Source: Homarus americanus
Taxonomy: Eukaryota > Arthropoda > Malacostraca > Decapoda > Nephropidae
Reading direction: 5' to 3'
NCBI RefSeq assembly: GCF_018991925.1
Contig: NW_024727813.1
Location: 5,001-69,000, forward strand
DNA: 64,000 nt
The position numbers and the translations under genes were made by a program. The notes beneath the pieces were generated by a model that saw only the letters and a program-made list of their open reading frames with translations, had not been told where the DNA came from and made no database searches. This document shows positions 33,680-45,999 of this stretch, in pieces. Numbering within the stretch: position 1 is the first letter of the stretch; each line of letters begins with the position of its first letter.

Positions 33680-34500
33680 GGATCAGGTGTAGCACATAGG
33701 GTGTGTAACACACCTGTCGGGGATCAGGTGTAGCCCATAAGGTACAACAGTGTGTAACACACCTGTCGGGGATCAGGTGTAGCCCATAAGGTACAACAGT
33801 GTGTAACACACCTGTCGGGGATCAGGTGTAGCCATAAGGTACAACAGTGTGTAACACACCTGTCGGGGATCAGGTGTAGCCCATAAGGTACAACAGTGTG
33901 TAACACACCTGTCGGGGATCAGGTGTAGCCATAAGGTGCAACAGTGTGTAACACACCTGTCAGGGATCAGGTGTAGCCCATAAGGTACAACAGTGTGTAA
34001 ACACACCTGTCAGGGATCAGGTGTAGCCCATAAGGTACAACAGTGTGTAACACACCTGTCGGGGATCAGGTGTAGCCCGGGTACAACAGTGTAACACACC
34101 TGTCCGGGGATCAGGTGTAGCCCTGTACAACAGTGTGTAACACCTGTCGGGGATCAGGTGTAGCACATAAGGTACAACAGTGTAACACACCTGTCGGGGA
34201 TCAGGTGTAGCCCATAAGGTACAACAGTGTGTAACACACCTGTCGGGGATCAGGTGTAGCCCATAAGGTACAACAGTGTGTAACACACCTGTCGGGGATC
34301 AGGTGTAGCCCATAAGGTACAACAGTGTGTAACACACCTGTCGGGGATCAGGTGTAGCACATAAGGTACAACAGTGTGTAACACACCTGTCGGGGGTCAG
34401 GTGTAGCCCATAAGGTACAACAGTGTGTAACACACCTGTCGGGGATCAGGTGTAGCACATAAGGTGTGTAACACACCTGTCGGGGGTCAGGTGTGGCCCA
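33680..34500. repeat. 49-bp minisatellite
   Basis: About 17 copies of a 49-bp unit containing GTAACACACCTGTCGGGGAT, then CAGGTGTAGCCCATAAGGTA. Each unit includes the near-palindrome ACACCTG...CAGGTGT. Several units have short deletions in the linker. Long minus-strand frames through it are artefacts. Confidence 0.94.
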
Positions 34501-34902
34501 ACAAGGTCCAGCTTTTCTCACCTCGAGTAAAACACTTGTTTACTATGCCAGGGATCCTTACTATAATATTATTTACTATATATTTTACTTAACTCATCTC
34601 CTTATATGTCTTAACACATCTCCTTATATGTCTTAATACATCTCCTTATGTATATGTTTATAATAAATAGTTAATAATAATTTATTAATAAAACACCTCA
34701 ATCATCGGCTCTTACATACACCAATATGGCATCAAAGGCATTTCACTAGTTTATCTTCAATAATTTTATTTCAGTAAATAATGTTTTTGGTAAATATTAT
34801 ATCAAAATAATTCTTCAATTATTTGACGAGTTATTATTGATATTTAATAAGAATAAATCTATTTATTACTTAATGGTCCCTGTGTAACTGATAAATGTTA
34901 TT

Positions 34903-37205
34903 TTGAATTGAATTGAAACATTTTATTTAGCCATAAAAACACAGATATAGTGAATAATAATAACAATATTAACATGCCTGAGCCAGTTGACAACCCCACA
35001 CTCTCTTTTAGGCACCTGACATATACTATTGACTTACCTCAAGGAAGTATTATGTAACATTTAGTGTTGTAGTGGATATCTCCCCTACAAAAGGTGTTTG
35101 TCGCTCAGTAGCTGACCCCAGTGGATGCCTCGTGGTCCAGGTCAACCAGCGCCGCCTTACACGACTCCTCACCAACCAGCTCTCTCTACATCACGCTTGT
35201 AACCATGCTGCCTTCCCAGCACCATGCTGCACTGTACATCCAATACAACATGTATACAGAGAGCACATTGTGAGTTTCCTTTCACCACCCCATCCTGAGT
35301 GTGAACCAAACGTCCCATACCCCACAGGGTCATCTGGTATAGTACAATAGCATGGTAGTAATAAGAACATATTACCACGGTTATCACTTCAATATTTATT
35401 TATTTTATTTATTTATTATTTTATTTTATTTTTTGTTATATTATAAGCATATACAGTACATAAATTACAGATCACCCAAGCGGCTAAGGAGCCAATCAGG
35501 GTGAAGAGGATAAAATCAAATAATGGGAAGCACTACAACATACAGTAGGTTGTACAGTAATAAGGTTGAACAAGAGGACAGAGCTGTCGGGATTATGTCT
35601 AGTTGGCAAATATATTTATTGCAATGGTAATTTCTTATCTATTTACATGACAATTTCCGATAAAATGGTTTTGATGGTACAATAAAAGCAGGTACTGTAA
35701 ATATAGTAGGTATTACAAAAAATATTAATACTTAGACAATAGATATTTTTTAAGAGATGATTTAAAGGAAGGGAGCGTAGTCTTTGCTTGGATGGGTGGG
35801 GGTAAGTTGTTCCACACCTTCACACTGTGATATTTTATGGAGGTCTGGGACTGAGAGGAGCACATGGGGGAAGGGGGGGGGGGTGGTCTTAGTAGCTCTT
35901 GGTGCCTAAGTTGTATCTCTGATTATTCCGGAACTGGAAATAATTATTGTCAAGTAAGTGATTGACAGATTTGTAAACAAATTTAGCCAATTTTTTATTC
36001 GTGTCATCAGTTTATTTCATTGTCCGTACAACTCTCTTTTGCACAGTAACCAGGAGTTGTGTTTTTGAAGAGCCAAAGGCCCCCCATAGTGTGTGACAGT
36101 GTATTGACGTTACTGTGAATGGCTTGTATGTGGTTTATCCAGTTAAGTTTCTCATCAACAATAACTCCGAGGAATTTAGTATTTTGTTCGCGTTTGAGGA
36201 CTGTATTACCAAGGTACAGGGGGTCCAAGTCTGGGGGTAAGTTTTTCCTTCTGTGCAAGATGGTGTAGTGGGTTTTCTCAAGATTAGTTTATTATGTATT
36301 ACCCAGGTCCTGACTTTAGTTAATTCAGTGTTCATAGTTCTCATCAAGGAATGGAGGTCTGAGTTGCTGGCATAGAGATTACTATCGTCTGCAAATAAGT
36401 TGTATTTTATGAGTGTGCTGGCGTGGACTATGTCGTTTATGTACAACAGTAGAACAAAAACAGTACTGGACCGAGAACGGAACCTTGGGGGACTCCATAC
36501 AAGATTGGCGAGGAGTCAGACTGATGATTATTACAGCAGACATACTGCTTCCTGTTGGACAGATATGAGGTAAACCAATAGTGGGACAGGCCTCTAACGC
36601 CGTGATGTTCAAGCTTTGAAAGGAGGATGGTATGGTCGACAATATCGAAGGCTTTAGAGAGGTCCAAGAATACACCGACTGTGAACTGACTGTCATCAAA
36701 GGAATTTAAGATGTCATTAGTAAAGGATAGCAGAGCACTCTCAGTCGACCTTCTGGCTCTAAATCCAAACTGGGAGTCTGTAAAGATGTTATTGGCATTG
36801 CAGAAGGAATTTAGTCTACTACATGCTAGCTTTTCCAGTATCTTACTCAAGGCTGGTGGGAATGATATGGGGCGGTAATTCTTGAAGGACCTTTGTCACC
36901 AGATTTTTTATATGCCGGGTGAACTTTAGCAATTTTCAGTTTATCAGGAAAGACACCACTAGTGAAGGAGGAATTACAAATGTGGAGGAGAACAGGTAGT
37001 AATAAGTGGGCTACTTTCTTATGATGCTCATTGGTATATTGTCTTCACCTGCTGCTGCATCTTTGGACATTTTTATGATGATTACTCCGTTACCTTGGCG
37101 GGATGCTGGTCCACCCAAGGGCATGTTCCACCATCATTCAACAGCAGTCTCTCTCTCGTCATATCAACTACAGTATCTAGCTATTTAAAATCAGTTCACT
37201 CAAAG
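34903..37205 (-). pseudogene. LINE fragment, RT domain to 3' UTR (copy L1)
   Basis: On the minus strand the frame contains NYRPISFPPALSKILEKLAC, SQFGFRARRSTESALLSF, GVFLDLSKAFDIVDHTILLS (motif A), YGVPQGSVLGPVLF (motif B) and, after a shift at about 36440, LIKYNLFADDSNLYASNS (FADD box), then NTKFLGVIVDEKLNWINHI. The ORF ends near 35735 with VWNNLPPPIQAKTTLPSFKS. The 3' UTR runs to about 34903, ending in CAATTCAATTCAAAA. It is interrupted at 35065-35329 by a small insertion. It is a 5'-truncated Jockey/CR1-group LINE with several shifts. Confidence 0.85.
35065..35329 (+). mobile_element. 265-bp LTR-like insertion in LINE L1
   Basis: Copy L2 of the LINE UTR lacks this segment (CATTTAGTATCATCTGGAAT at 37387-37406), so 35065-35329 is an insertion. 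Its right half (ACAGAGAGCACATTGTGAGT, then CCTGAGTGTGA) resembles 61670-61707, which lies downstream of a TATA box. It may be a short solo LTR, or part of one. I could not find a clear target duplication. Confidence 0.55.
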
Positions 37206-37455
37206 TTTGCAGCTGAGTCCTATTTTCAGTTTGAATTGAATTGAAACAGTTTATTTAGCCAGAAAAATACAGATACAGAGTGGATAATAATAACAATATT
37301 AACATGGCTGAGTCAGTTGAGAACCTGAGCTCTCTTTGAGGCAATTGATATATACTATACATTTATATCAAGGAAGTATTATGTAACATTTAGTATCATC
37401 TGGAATAGTGCAATAGCATGGTGGTAATAAGAACATCTCATAATGTTACCACGGA

Positions 37456-40078
37456 ACCCCGCCAGAACTGGAATGCCCTCTTTACGCGGTGCATCTACTC
37501 ATATACACGGAGAGCGGCTGGCGGTCCTGCCGCGCCGCCATTTTTGGATTCAAACCTCCCGCCATCTCCCTCCATCCCGCCATGTTGGGTACGCAGCGTG
37601 AGTAGGTTGCGCAGTGGATGCCTCTGTTGCGTTATCACTGACGTCATATGATGTATCGGACTGTGATTGGGCCACGCATCCTTACCTCCCTCCGCCGCTA
37701 GCTGTGAGTGGCTTAATGTAATATAACGTGCCTTCCCGCTGGCAGGTAGAAGGCACTTGACCTAGCCGCTTCGGTTACATCCCTCCCGGCCACACCGTGT
37801 ATACAGGTATCTATTGTTCCGTAAGAATGGCTGCCACCGGACCACCACCACCACAGAAAAAGCTTGCATTACCTGGACCCAGCCGCCCTAAGCCAAAGAA
37901 GATACAACGTGCCCTAAGCTACGATGTGAAGTACAAGATTATTCAAGAGTTGGAGAAAGGAACAAGACAGGTTGATCTCGCGCGCCAGCATGGTGTGAAC
38001 GAATCTACGATCCGGACGATAAAGAAGGATGCCGCCAAGATAAAAGAACACATGAACATCACAAAGTCTGCAGGTGCTTCAATGATCAAGTATTGCCAGA
38101 ACAAGGTGCTTCTCAAGACAGAAAATTTATTTGTGTGTTACTTGATTCGTCAGGCAAGACGGAACATGGCGGTCGACACGAGGTCAGTTCAGGAGTACGC
38201 ACGTGAACTGTACGCAGCAGTGTCACGTAAGATGGGAATTGCAGAGCCCAAACCCTTCAATGCTTCCTCTGGGTGGCTGCAAAGGTTGAAGAAGAGGAAC
38301 AAGATCACCAACATTAACATTGCTGGTGAAGGAGCGAGTGCTGACCGTGCTGCGGCTAGTGATTTTCCTCCATTCTTACGTGAGATTATGGAGGAAGGAC
38401 AGTACACTGATGACCAGGTATTCAACATGGACGAATCCGGTCTATTTTGGAAAAAGCTACCTTCCAAGACCTTCGTTGTCCAGTCTGCCAGCAAGTGTCG
38501 GGGCCGGAAGATGCCTCCGGTTCCTGTAAACTCAAGTTATCGGTGATCCACACAGCCCGCAAGCCGCACTCCTACAAGAACGTGGACATGACCAAGCTAA
38601 ATGTCCACTGGCTGACCGCACGTAAGGCTTGGATGTTCTCTGCTCTGTCCCTCTCCTGGTTTGATGACTGTTTCGTTCCCGACGTGAAGAAATTCTGTGA
38701 GCAACAGAATGTTCCATTCAAGATTTTGTTGCTCCTTAACAACGCACCAGGACACTCACCCCTACTGTTGGATCGTCACCCCAACATAAAAGTGGTCTTC
38801 CTTCCTCCCAACACTACGTCATTAATCCAGCCCACGGACCAAGAATTAATCTGCAATGTGAAAGCTGCATTCTCTGCAAAGAAGTTTAAGCTCCTGGACG
38901 ACTGAACCAACACCAAGGATGAGTTGCGTAACCTGGGTGACACCGATAGCAAGAGCGACGAGGACGAGGAACAACAGTTGGCGGATCAAGAAGTTCTCGT
39001 CAAACACTTTTGGAAGAAATTTAACGTCAAGAAAGCTGTGGACTTCTTGGTGGAGGCATGGGATCAGCTGTCTGTAGCAACGGTTCGTCACGCATGGAGG
39101 CATGTGTTGCAAGGTATCCCAGGTGGGAGGCAGAGTCAACCTGTGACTGGTGAGGTTCAGTCTGTTGCAGTGGCAGTGGACCTTGCAAGAGAAACTGCGC
39201 AGAGTGTTACAGCTGCAGGCTTCTCCGAGACCACCAACGAAGACATCCTGGAGGTGATCAGGGATCCTGAGGTGACTGCCGACGAGATGTTGGAAGACGA
39301 CCACGTCAGTGAAGAGGCAGGTGGTGCGTCATCCCGAGAAGAACACAAGTTAACGCATGGTAATGTTAGTGGTGCCATCGAGTGTGCAGAGAAACTGAAG
39401 CTCCTCCTTTCTGATGACTCTAACGATAACCGCTATGAAGTCTTTACCACCCAGCTGTTGCAGATTATGGAGCCGTACATCAAGGTGTATCACGACAACA
39501 TCAACACTACCCGTCAACAAAGCATTACCGAGTTCTTCGCCCGCAACCCACCACAGCCAGCCAGAGCCAGTGATAGTGACAGAGCCAGTGATAGTGACAG
39601 AGACAGTGATGGTGACTTTGAGGGATTTGTCAGGGAGGCCCTGACAAGTGTGGATGACAGTGATGGAGACTCACCTGAGGGCCAGTAGCCTGCCCTCTGC
39701 CTCGGAACCAGTCTCCATTCCCGTACGCCGACCCATCTCTTCTACTAACGCAAGTGTTAAACCTAACCTTGATTTTTCCTAACCTAACCTAACCTGACAT
39801 AAGTGTTAAACCTTGATTTTTCTTTTACCTGGTACAGTACAGTATATTATTCTCTTATTGATATTTCTCTTCTATATTATGTGTGTGTGCATTCCATCAT
39901 AAAGTTAAGATGTTATTTTTACTACAATGTACGTATTGTGTCGGAAAAAGTGGAGCTTGGGGGTCGGCCCAGTCTCTCTTTCAATTAATCCCATATGTTC
40001 TGTTATTCCATTTACGCGTTTCTCGTTTTATGAGCTACTCCGCGGGTTCAATTGACCGAGTAAATCGGGGTATTACTG
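37456..40078 (+). mobile_element. Tigger-like transposon, family B (coding copy B3)
   Basis: The right end (GTAAATCGGGGTATTACTG) and subterminal blocks (TTTACGCGGTGCATCTACTC at the left) identify the family of B1 and B2. The outermost left terminus (about 60 bases) is missing. The 3' region (GGAAAAAGTGGAGCTTGGGG) is shared with the non-autonomous copies. It carries the transposase pseudogene 37827-39688. Confidence 0.82.
37827..39688 (+). pseudogene. Family-B Tigger transposase, catalytically dead
   Basis: It starts MAATGPPPPQKKLALPGPSR. A Psq/CENP-B HTH follows (RALSYDVKYKIIQELEKGTR, then QHGVNESTIRTIKKDAAKIK), then a second HTH with WLQRLKKRNKITNINIAGEG. The first catalytic Asp is in FNMDESGLFWKKLP. 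Near 38500 a shift with loss of about 20 residues occurs. The second catalytic position reads LLLNNAPGHS, Asn in place of the usual Asp. The third is LIQPTDQELI, 32 residues later. A TGA at 38903-38905 breaks the same frame, which continues to 39688 with an acidic tail, a QQSITEFFARN motif and SDSDRDSDGD repeats. At least three independent lesions are present. Confidence 0.87.
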
Positions 40079-40494
40079 GACATACACATATACATATAAA
40101 TATAAATATACAGTGGAATTGAAAAACATAAATGTAATGGGGGAGCAGTACAACATGGGTTGTACAGTAATAAGGTTGAACAAGAGGACAGAGCTGTCAG
40201 GATTATGTCTAGTTGGCAATTATGTTTATTGCGATGGTAATTACTTATTGATTTACAAGATAATTTCCGATAAAACGGTTTTGATGGTACAATAAAAGCA
40301 GGTACTGTAAATATAGTAAGTGTTACAAGAAATATTAATACTTAGACAATAGATATTTTTTAGGAGATGATTTAAAGGAAGGGAGCGTAGTCTTTGCTCG
40401 GCTGTGTGGGGGTATTTAATGTATCATTCATATTATGATATTTTAAGGTATAATATTCGCTATGTTGATCTCTGATCACACTTAGGGAAGCACT

Positions 40495-41300
40495 GGGAGG
40501 CCCCAACTATTCGGGGAGGGCCCCTGGGGATCCTACCGTGCCTGGGAAGGCCCCTGTGAGCCCCATCGCCCTTGGGAGTGCTACTGGCAGGCCCACCACC
40601 CTGGGAAGACCCCCTGGGTGTCCTACCGCCTCTGGTAGGGACCGTGGGGGCCCCACCACTCCTGGGAGGGGCCCCAGGGTCTCACCGTCCCTGGGAGGGC
40701 ACCTGGGGGGCCCACCGCCCTGGGAGGGTACGAAAAGGGACCCACTACCCCTGAGAGAGCACCAAAGGGGCCCCACCGCCCCTGGGGGGCACCACAGTCC
40801 ATGGGAGAGCTCCTAGGGGCACCGCCATTTTTGGGAGGACCCCTGGGGGCCACATCACCCCTGTGGGGGCTACACCACCCCTGGGGGCCAAACCACACCT
40901 GGGGGTGCCACTACCTCTGGGAGGAGCCCTGGAGGGTCCCACCACCCCTGGGGCCACCGCTTACCCTAGGAGGACTCCTGGGTGCTCCACCGCCCCTGGG
41001 AGTGCCTCTGGGGGCGCCGCCGGCCCTATGAGGCCTCACCGACCTTGGGAGAGCTCATGGGGGCCACTCCGCCCCTCTCATGGCCCCCGGGAGGACCCAC
41101 CGCCCCTGGGAGGGCCTCTGGGGGCGCTGCCGCTCTGGAAGGCCCTATCGACCCTGTGAGAGCTCCAGGGGGTCCGTCTGCTTCTGGCAGGGCCTCTAAC
41201 GGGCCTCACTGCCCCTGAGAGGGGTCCTAGGAGTCCCAACACCCCTGAGGGTGCCACCGCCCCTGGGAGCACTGCTCGTGGAAGGGCCCCAGGAGGCGGA
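40495..41300. repeat. GC-rich degenerate minisatellite, block 1
   Basis: Degenerate units of about 30-33 bp contain CCCCTGGGAGG and GGGGGCACCACC-type motifs. Units differ considerably from each other, indicating age. All six frames stay open as Gly/Pro-rich, collagen-like sequence. I treat these as artefacts. Confidence 0.85.
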
Positions 41301-41590
41301 GCCCCTGTAAGGGCTTCTGTGAGCGCCAGACCTGTAGGGACCTGGGTGCAGTATTTTTTGCTCTATTTAGAACTCTGGGAGATGCAACGTTAATAAATAC
41401 ACCGTCCATCACATTTCCAGCATCATCGCATCCTGAGTAATGTAACAGAATAAGATCCAACAGGAAAGCATAACTTGTGGTGATGTGCTGACTGACTGTT
41501 CTCTTCTCCTATTGACTGTAATTTGGTGGGTTAACAGAATAGTCCACCAACCATAGTTAAGGGACTGATGGGAGTATGTAATATATATGA
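41300..41590. other. Unique spacer between GC-rich blocks
   Basis: About 290 bases of mixed composition, including TAGAACTCTGGGAGATGCAA, with no recognisable feature. Confidence 0.6.
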
Positions 41591-42090
41591 CACAACGACC
41601 AAGCTTCCCTTAGTGCCCCTTAGAGCCCCTGAGAGGCCCGCTGTGGGCGCCGCCCCTGGAAGACCCTCTGTGGGCACCACCACTAGGAGGGCCCCTGGGA
41701 AGCTCCCTGGGGGCGCCACTCCTGGTAGGGGCCCTGAGGGCACCTTCTCTGGGAGGGTTTTTGGGGGTGCCTCTTCTTTAGGGACCCTGGAGGCACCACC
41801 CCTAAGGGCGCTGCCCCTGGTAGGGTCTTTGGGAGCGATGCTCTTGGAAGGCCTCCTGGTGGCCCCGCCCCAGGGAGACCCCTTAAGGGCACTGCCCCCT
41901 GGGGATATTACCCTTAGGAGGGTCCTTGAGGGATGCCACTCCTGGTTGGACCCCAGAGGTTGCTGCCCCTGGTAGGGCTGCAGAGAGTACCACCCCAGGG
42001 AGCTGTTTCTTTAGGGCTTCTGGTTATTCCACCCCCGAGTACTTTGCTCTTGGGAGGCCCTCTGGGAGCAGTCTTTAGGAGGCCCCTGAG
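41590..42090. repeat. GC-rich degenerate minisatellite, block 2
   Basis: The same CCCCTGGGAGG / GGGGGCGCC unit type as block 1, with more divergent units, ending in a (TA)n run at 42098-42110 and a T/A-rich tract of TTTAT repeats to about 42225. Confidence 0.85.
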
Positions 42091-42233
42091 GATGGTATAT
42101 ATATATATATCTTTTATATAGATTTTTTTTTTGTATATGTATTTATGAAGTTCCACAGAGTCATTTGTTAACTGAATTATTTTATTTATTTATTTTTATT
42201 TATTTATTTTTATTTATTTATTTATTTTTTGTT

Positions 42234-42297
42234 TTACGGGGATTAGCCCACCAGGACACAGGTTACTGACCCACATTGGGGCCTGGGGGACGAAAAT

Positions 42298-42300
<3 letters not shown>
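42234..42300. repeat. Dispersed 70-bp core, copy 2
   Basis: ACGGGGATTAGCCCACCAGG through GGTTACTGACCCACATTGGG to CGAAAATGTAATAATAAT. It matches the copies at 26688 and 60222 and runs straight into a (TAA)n tract. Confidence 0.85.
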
Positions 42301-42335
<35 letters not shown>

Positions 42336-42409
42336 TCAGTTGATAGTAAATCAAATTTATAATAAAAAATAAAAATAAAAATAAAATAATAACAATAATA
42401 ACAAAACTG

Positions 42410-42465
<56 letters not shown>

Positions 42466-42539
42466 TCAGTTCATAGTAAATCAAATTTATAATAAAAAAT
42501 AAAAATAAAAATAAAATAATAACAATAATAACAAAACTG

Positions 42540-42602
<63 letters not shown>
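42298..42602. repeat. (TAA)n tracts with duplicated spacer
   Basis: Three (TAA)n runs are separated by two copies of a roughly 80-bp spacer (TTCAGTTGATAGTAAATCAA through AACAAAACTGATAATAATAA). The duplication boundaries lie in the microsatellite. Confidence 0.93.
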
Positions 42603-42605
<3 letters not shown>

Positions 42606-42614
42606 AAAATAGAT

Positions 42615-45600
42615 AAATAATATTAATAACGGATAATTGAAAGAGCATGGCAGGCGGAAGGCTGAAAATATACAGTTACATAATTGGGGAATGGGTCTCT
42701 TGATTTACAAATAATATACAAGTAACATAAGTGATACAAATATGATATATAATAACTAGGTGGGGAGAAGGTCAAACTACAAGGCGTTTCAACATAGTGA
42801 CAGTGCAAAAAGGTAAGATTGACTGGTTGTAAATACACTGGTTGATTACAAGTTATTGATAATTTTTACAATGGTTGGGACTGGGCTGTTCTTATAGCTA
42901 TCAGTTCATGCTCGTATGGGCTGGATGCGGTTGTGGTGTCGAACAGCAATTCACGGGCTAGGGATCTCAGGTGGTAGTAGGAGCCGGTGTCGAGGATGGT
43001 GCAGAAGCTTCTTACCAAATTTGCAGATGAGGTCGTGGTGATGGTCAGAGAGAGCCGAGAAGGTCAGTGTGTTTGAGCGCTTCTTGATATGAGGAGTAGG
43101 AAGGGGAGAGAATAATCTTGCACCTTTTCTAGGTTTTTCCAATGTGTAGCATTTAGGAAGGAAGACGCTGATCCCAATGGTGGAGTCCCCGACATATTTC
43201 CAGCCAGCAGAGGGTTCTCTTAGGGCATCAGTGATAAGCATAAGGAAGTAGAGCGGTCCCATCTTGGTGCCTTGGGGGACCCCACAGGTGAGTGACTGAA
43301 AAATGGAAACAGCCCCTCGGAAACGTACAGCTTGGCGTCGGTTACTAAGGAAGTCTGTAAGCCATGGTATAAGACTTCTTTGAAACCCGAGGTTGATAGC
43401 TTTGTTGATGATTTAATTGTGGTCGACTAGGTCAAATGCCTTAGTGAAGTCAGTGAAGGCGACAGCTGCAGACGTTTTCGTTTCTCCAGATGGCGGTATA
43501 TGTAGCCGAGAAAGCTGACAAGACAGTGAGTGGTGAAGGAAGTTTTCATATTACCAAATTGTTGAGGATCTATGGCCCCTGCTGTCATGATCGTAATGAC
43601 GGCTAGCCTGTTAAAACCTGATGATTCATATTACGCTCCACGCCCACAAAACCTTTTGTCTCCCAGTGGAAACGTCCTCCGTCTTCTCTGTTTCTTTGAC
43701 GACGTCATCATTCGTAAACTCTTTTGCATCTACCAAGTCCTGTAAACTCTTTTTCACCTTTGAATATCAGAGACCCTGATACTCATAGTGAAAGGGTTGT
43801 AGGGATGTTAACTAAGGAATTAGTTAATTTACCTGAAAGGAACCGTTAAACTTGATCCTTTGTAGATGTAGTCAGATGCTACTCGCTTAGGCTCCGCCCA
43901 CCGGGATTGCCATCCAGAACCTTTTGTGATCAATTTAATTCTTGCCTTTGATAGCTCAGTCAGAGCATATGTTTGTAAAGAGAATATTAGGGAATGAAAC
44001 TGAGTTTGTAGCCTCAGTTTCAAATGTCAGTGTACAGTAACGTAATACAGTGAGATAGTGAGTAAGTGGTGTCCGAACCTAGTGGGCAGCGGGGAGTGAG
44101 CCGCGTTAGTAAGCTCATCCTCATCACCCACAGGTATGTGTCCCACTTCCAGTGTTGTAACTCGCCATTTTAAATGATTTGACCTAATTAATAGTTTGAT
44201 TATGCAAGTGTTACAGTAACAGAGCTGATGTGCTTTGAGTGAAGTATTTTTACGCCCTTAACGTCCCTTTGAAACGTTGAAGTTTGCTTTCAAACGTTAG
44301 TAAGTCCACGATCATCACCCCACAGGGTCCTGTCGGAGTCTGAGCCTGTCTGTAGCTTGGGGGACGCCTCCACTAGTTTGGGAGATGTATGAAGACCATT
44401 AGATTCGGGTAACTCCGTGAATCCCGAGCGTCAACAACCCACTACCACCTATGGGCCTCAGAGCACTGGTCAGCCTTCACCTGATGCGTTCACTGCCCAC
44501 GTGGTGACATAGGAACATCAGGCCCAACAAACAACTACCAGCCCCCATCTTTGTTGGATGAGTCCATGACTCAGTAGGGCTAATTGGTGCTTGTGTTATT
44601 CCACAGGAATTGTTTGTTGGGGGGTGCCACATGGTGAGGAGACTAACATGGCTGCCGCTTGAGTATTACTTGTGGTGCTGTTGAGTGTTATGTCTGGTGC
44701 TGCTGGAGCAGTCAAGTGTGGTAACTGGCGTCATTGCCACGGGTATTAACGGTGCTGAGAGAGAGTTTATGTGTGTTATTGTGTATGTACACCCAGTCGA
44801 GGTGTAAGTGGAGATTGGGCCTAAGGGCCACAGTACAAAGTGAGTTCCTATTTGTTCATGAAACCTAACGTCATTTTAATAACCATTTTGCGCTTTTAAT
44901 AAACCATTTTATTTGTATATTGGGGCTATTGTTCATCTGCAGTTGTTCACCATTATTCCTTCCTATTGCTTGATACCATAATTACATGTACCCATGGGCC
45001 TAACCCTTGAGTCACGCTACCACAGGTCTGAGGTTGAAGTATTAAAGTTAAAGTAATGTAGATAAGAGTCCATGCTCTTATACTGCAATATCAGCATAAG
45101 CCCAATAAAACACGAAACTTTCACAGATTAGGCTGGGTATTGGGGTGATTGCAATAGGTCGTAGCTGATTCAAGGATTGTGGGCTGGTTGACTTGGGCAC
45201 TGGTGATACATAAGAGGTCTTCCAGTCAGCTGGGCATCTGGCTTGACTGAGGGAAGCATTGATGATGGAGCAGAGGGGTTTAGCAAGCTCCGGGGAGAAC
45301 TCCTTGAAGAGTTTCATTGGTAAGTCAATGGGGGTGGTAGAGTGCTTTAATTTCAGTTTGTCCAAGCGTTTTGCTACTTCAAATTCTTCTACTAAGTCAG
45401 TGGGAAAGGGGCCTGGTAGGTAAGCAGGGAGACTAGTTGTGTCAAGCCGGGGGAGCGTCTGGCATATAGTAGCGAAATGGTTGTTTGATTGCTCAGCTGC
45501 GTCAACATTAGTGAGATGGCTGAGGAAGGGGAGGGGGTGTGTCTTATTGTTTAGTCCACAGAGTTCTTTAAGCTTACCATACCATTGACTGATGTTGGTC

Positions 45601-45890
45601 TGCTTCAGGTGTTGTAATTTGGTTCGGTAGTGAGACTTCTTTGCTGTGTGTATTTCGTGGATGACTCGGTTGCGAAGGGGCCTGTAGCGGATGTGGTCAT
45701 TGAAATAAAAGGCTCTGTCTCTCTGTTGCATAAGTCTTTTCATCCGAGGTGTGATCTAGGCCAAGTCAGCTGGGTATGATTTGACGGACTTCTCGGGGAA
45801 GAAGTGGTGATAAACTTCCGTGGAGGTGTTGGTATAATTTATCCATTTGGTGTCCACGTCATCCACACTAAGTACTTCAGGTCAGGGATG
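42615..45890 (-). pseudogene. LINE fragment L3 with RT, split by a 1.5-kb insertion
   Basis: On the minus strand from 45890: WINYTNTSTEVYHHFFPEKS, then MKRLMQQRDRAFYFNDHIRY, VAKRLDKLKLKHSTTPIDLP and NQLRPIAITPIPSLICESFV (N-terminal RT region, open in 45078-45743). After the insertion at 43583-45082 the match resumes with AIDPQQFGNMKTSFTTHCLV, then PQGTKMGPLYFLMLITDAL (motif B) and GWKYVGDSTIGIS, where the YVDD box has become YVGD. The sequence fades into a 3' UTR by 42615 next to the (TAA)n tract, which could be its tail. Multiple shifts make it inactive. Confidence 0.82.
43583..45082. mobile_element. Candidate 1.5-kb solo LTR inserted in LINE L3
   Basis: The insert starts TGTCATGATCGTAATGACGG and ends CCATGCTCTTATA, with CTGC directly repeated at both borders (43579-43582 and 45083-45086). 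The LINE coding sequence is contiguous across it. AATAAA-type signals occur near 44917. There is no coding potential. A 4-bp duplication and a TG start fit a Gypsy-class LTR, but the end is TA rather than CA. Confidence 0.55.
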
Positions 45891-45999
45891 GTGAACTATC
45901 CACTGCCCGAAGAGAAGCACTGCAGTGTCAGTAATCGGCCTTTAGGTCTTGATGTAGGGTCTTAGCACTTGGCTGGTAGTGGCAGCTGAAGACCAGAGT

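Larger units (their letters stand above)
37232..40425 (-). pseudogene. 5'-truncated LINE 3' end (copy L2), split by transposon B3
   Basis: 37232-37450 equals the distal 3' UTR of L1 (34903-35376 without the insertion), and 40100-40425 equals 35500-35815 of L1, including the C-terminal codons of the LINE protein. The intervening 37456-40078 is the family-B transposon. L2 lies directly upstream of L1 in the same orientation. Confidence 0.75.

Noticed and set aside
33446..34286. Cys-containing repeats (HVPHVQCSCPSCS, CYTLLYLMGYT) resembling a secreted repeat protein
   Set aside because: Products of the 22-bp and 49-bp arrays, with deletions that break the frame between units.
40507..41975. Collagen-like Gly/Pro frames on both strands
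   Set aside because: The GC-rich minisatellite is open in all six frames. There is no Gly-x-y periodicity maintained over distance.
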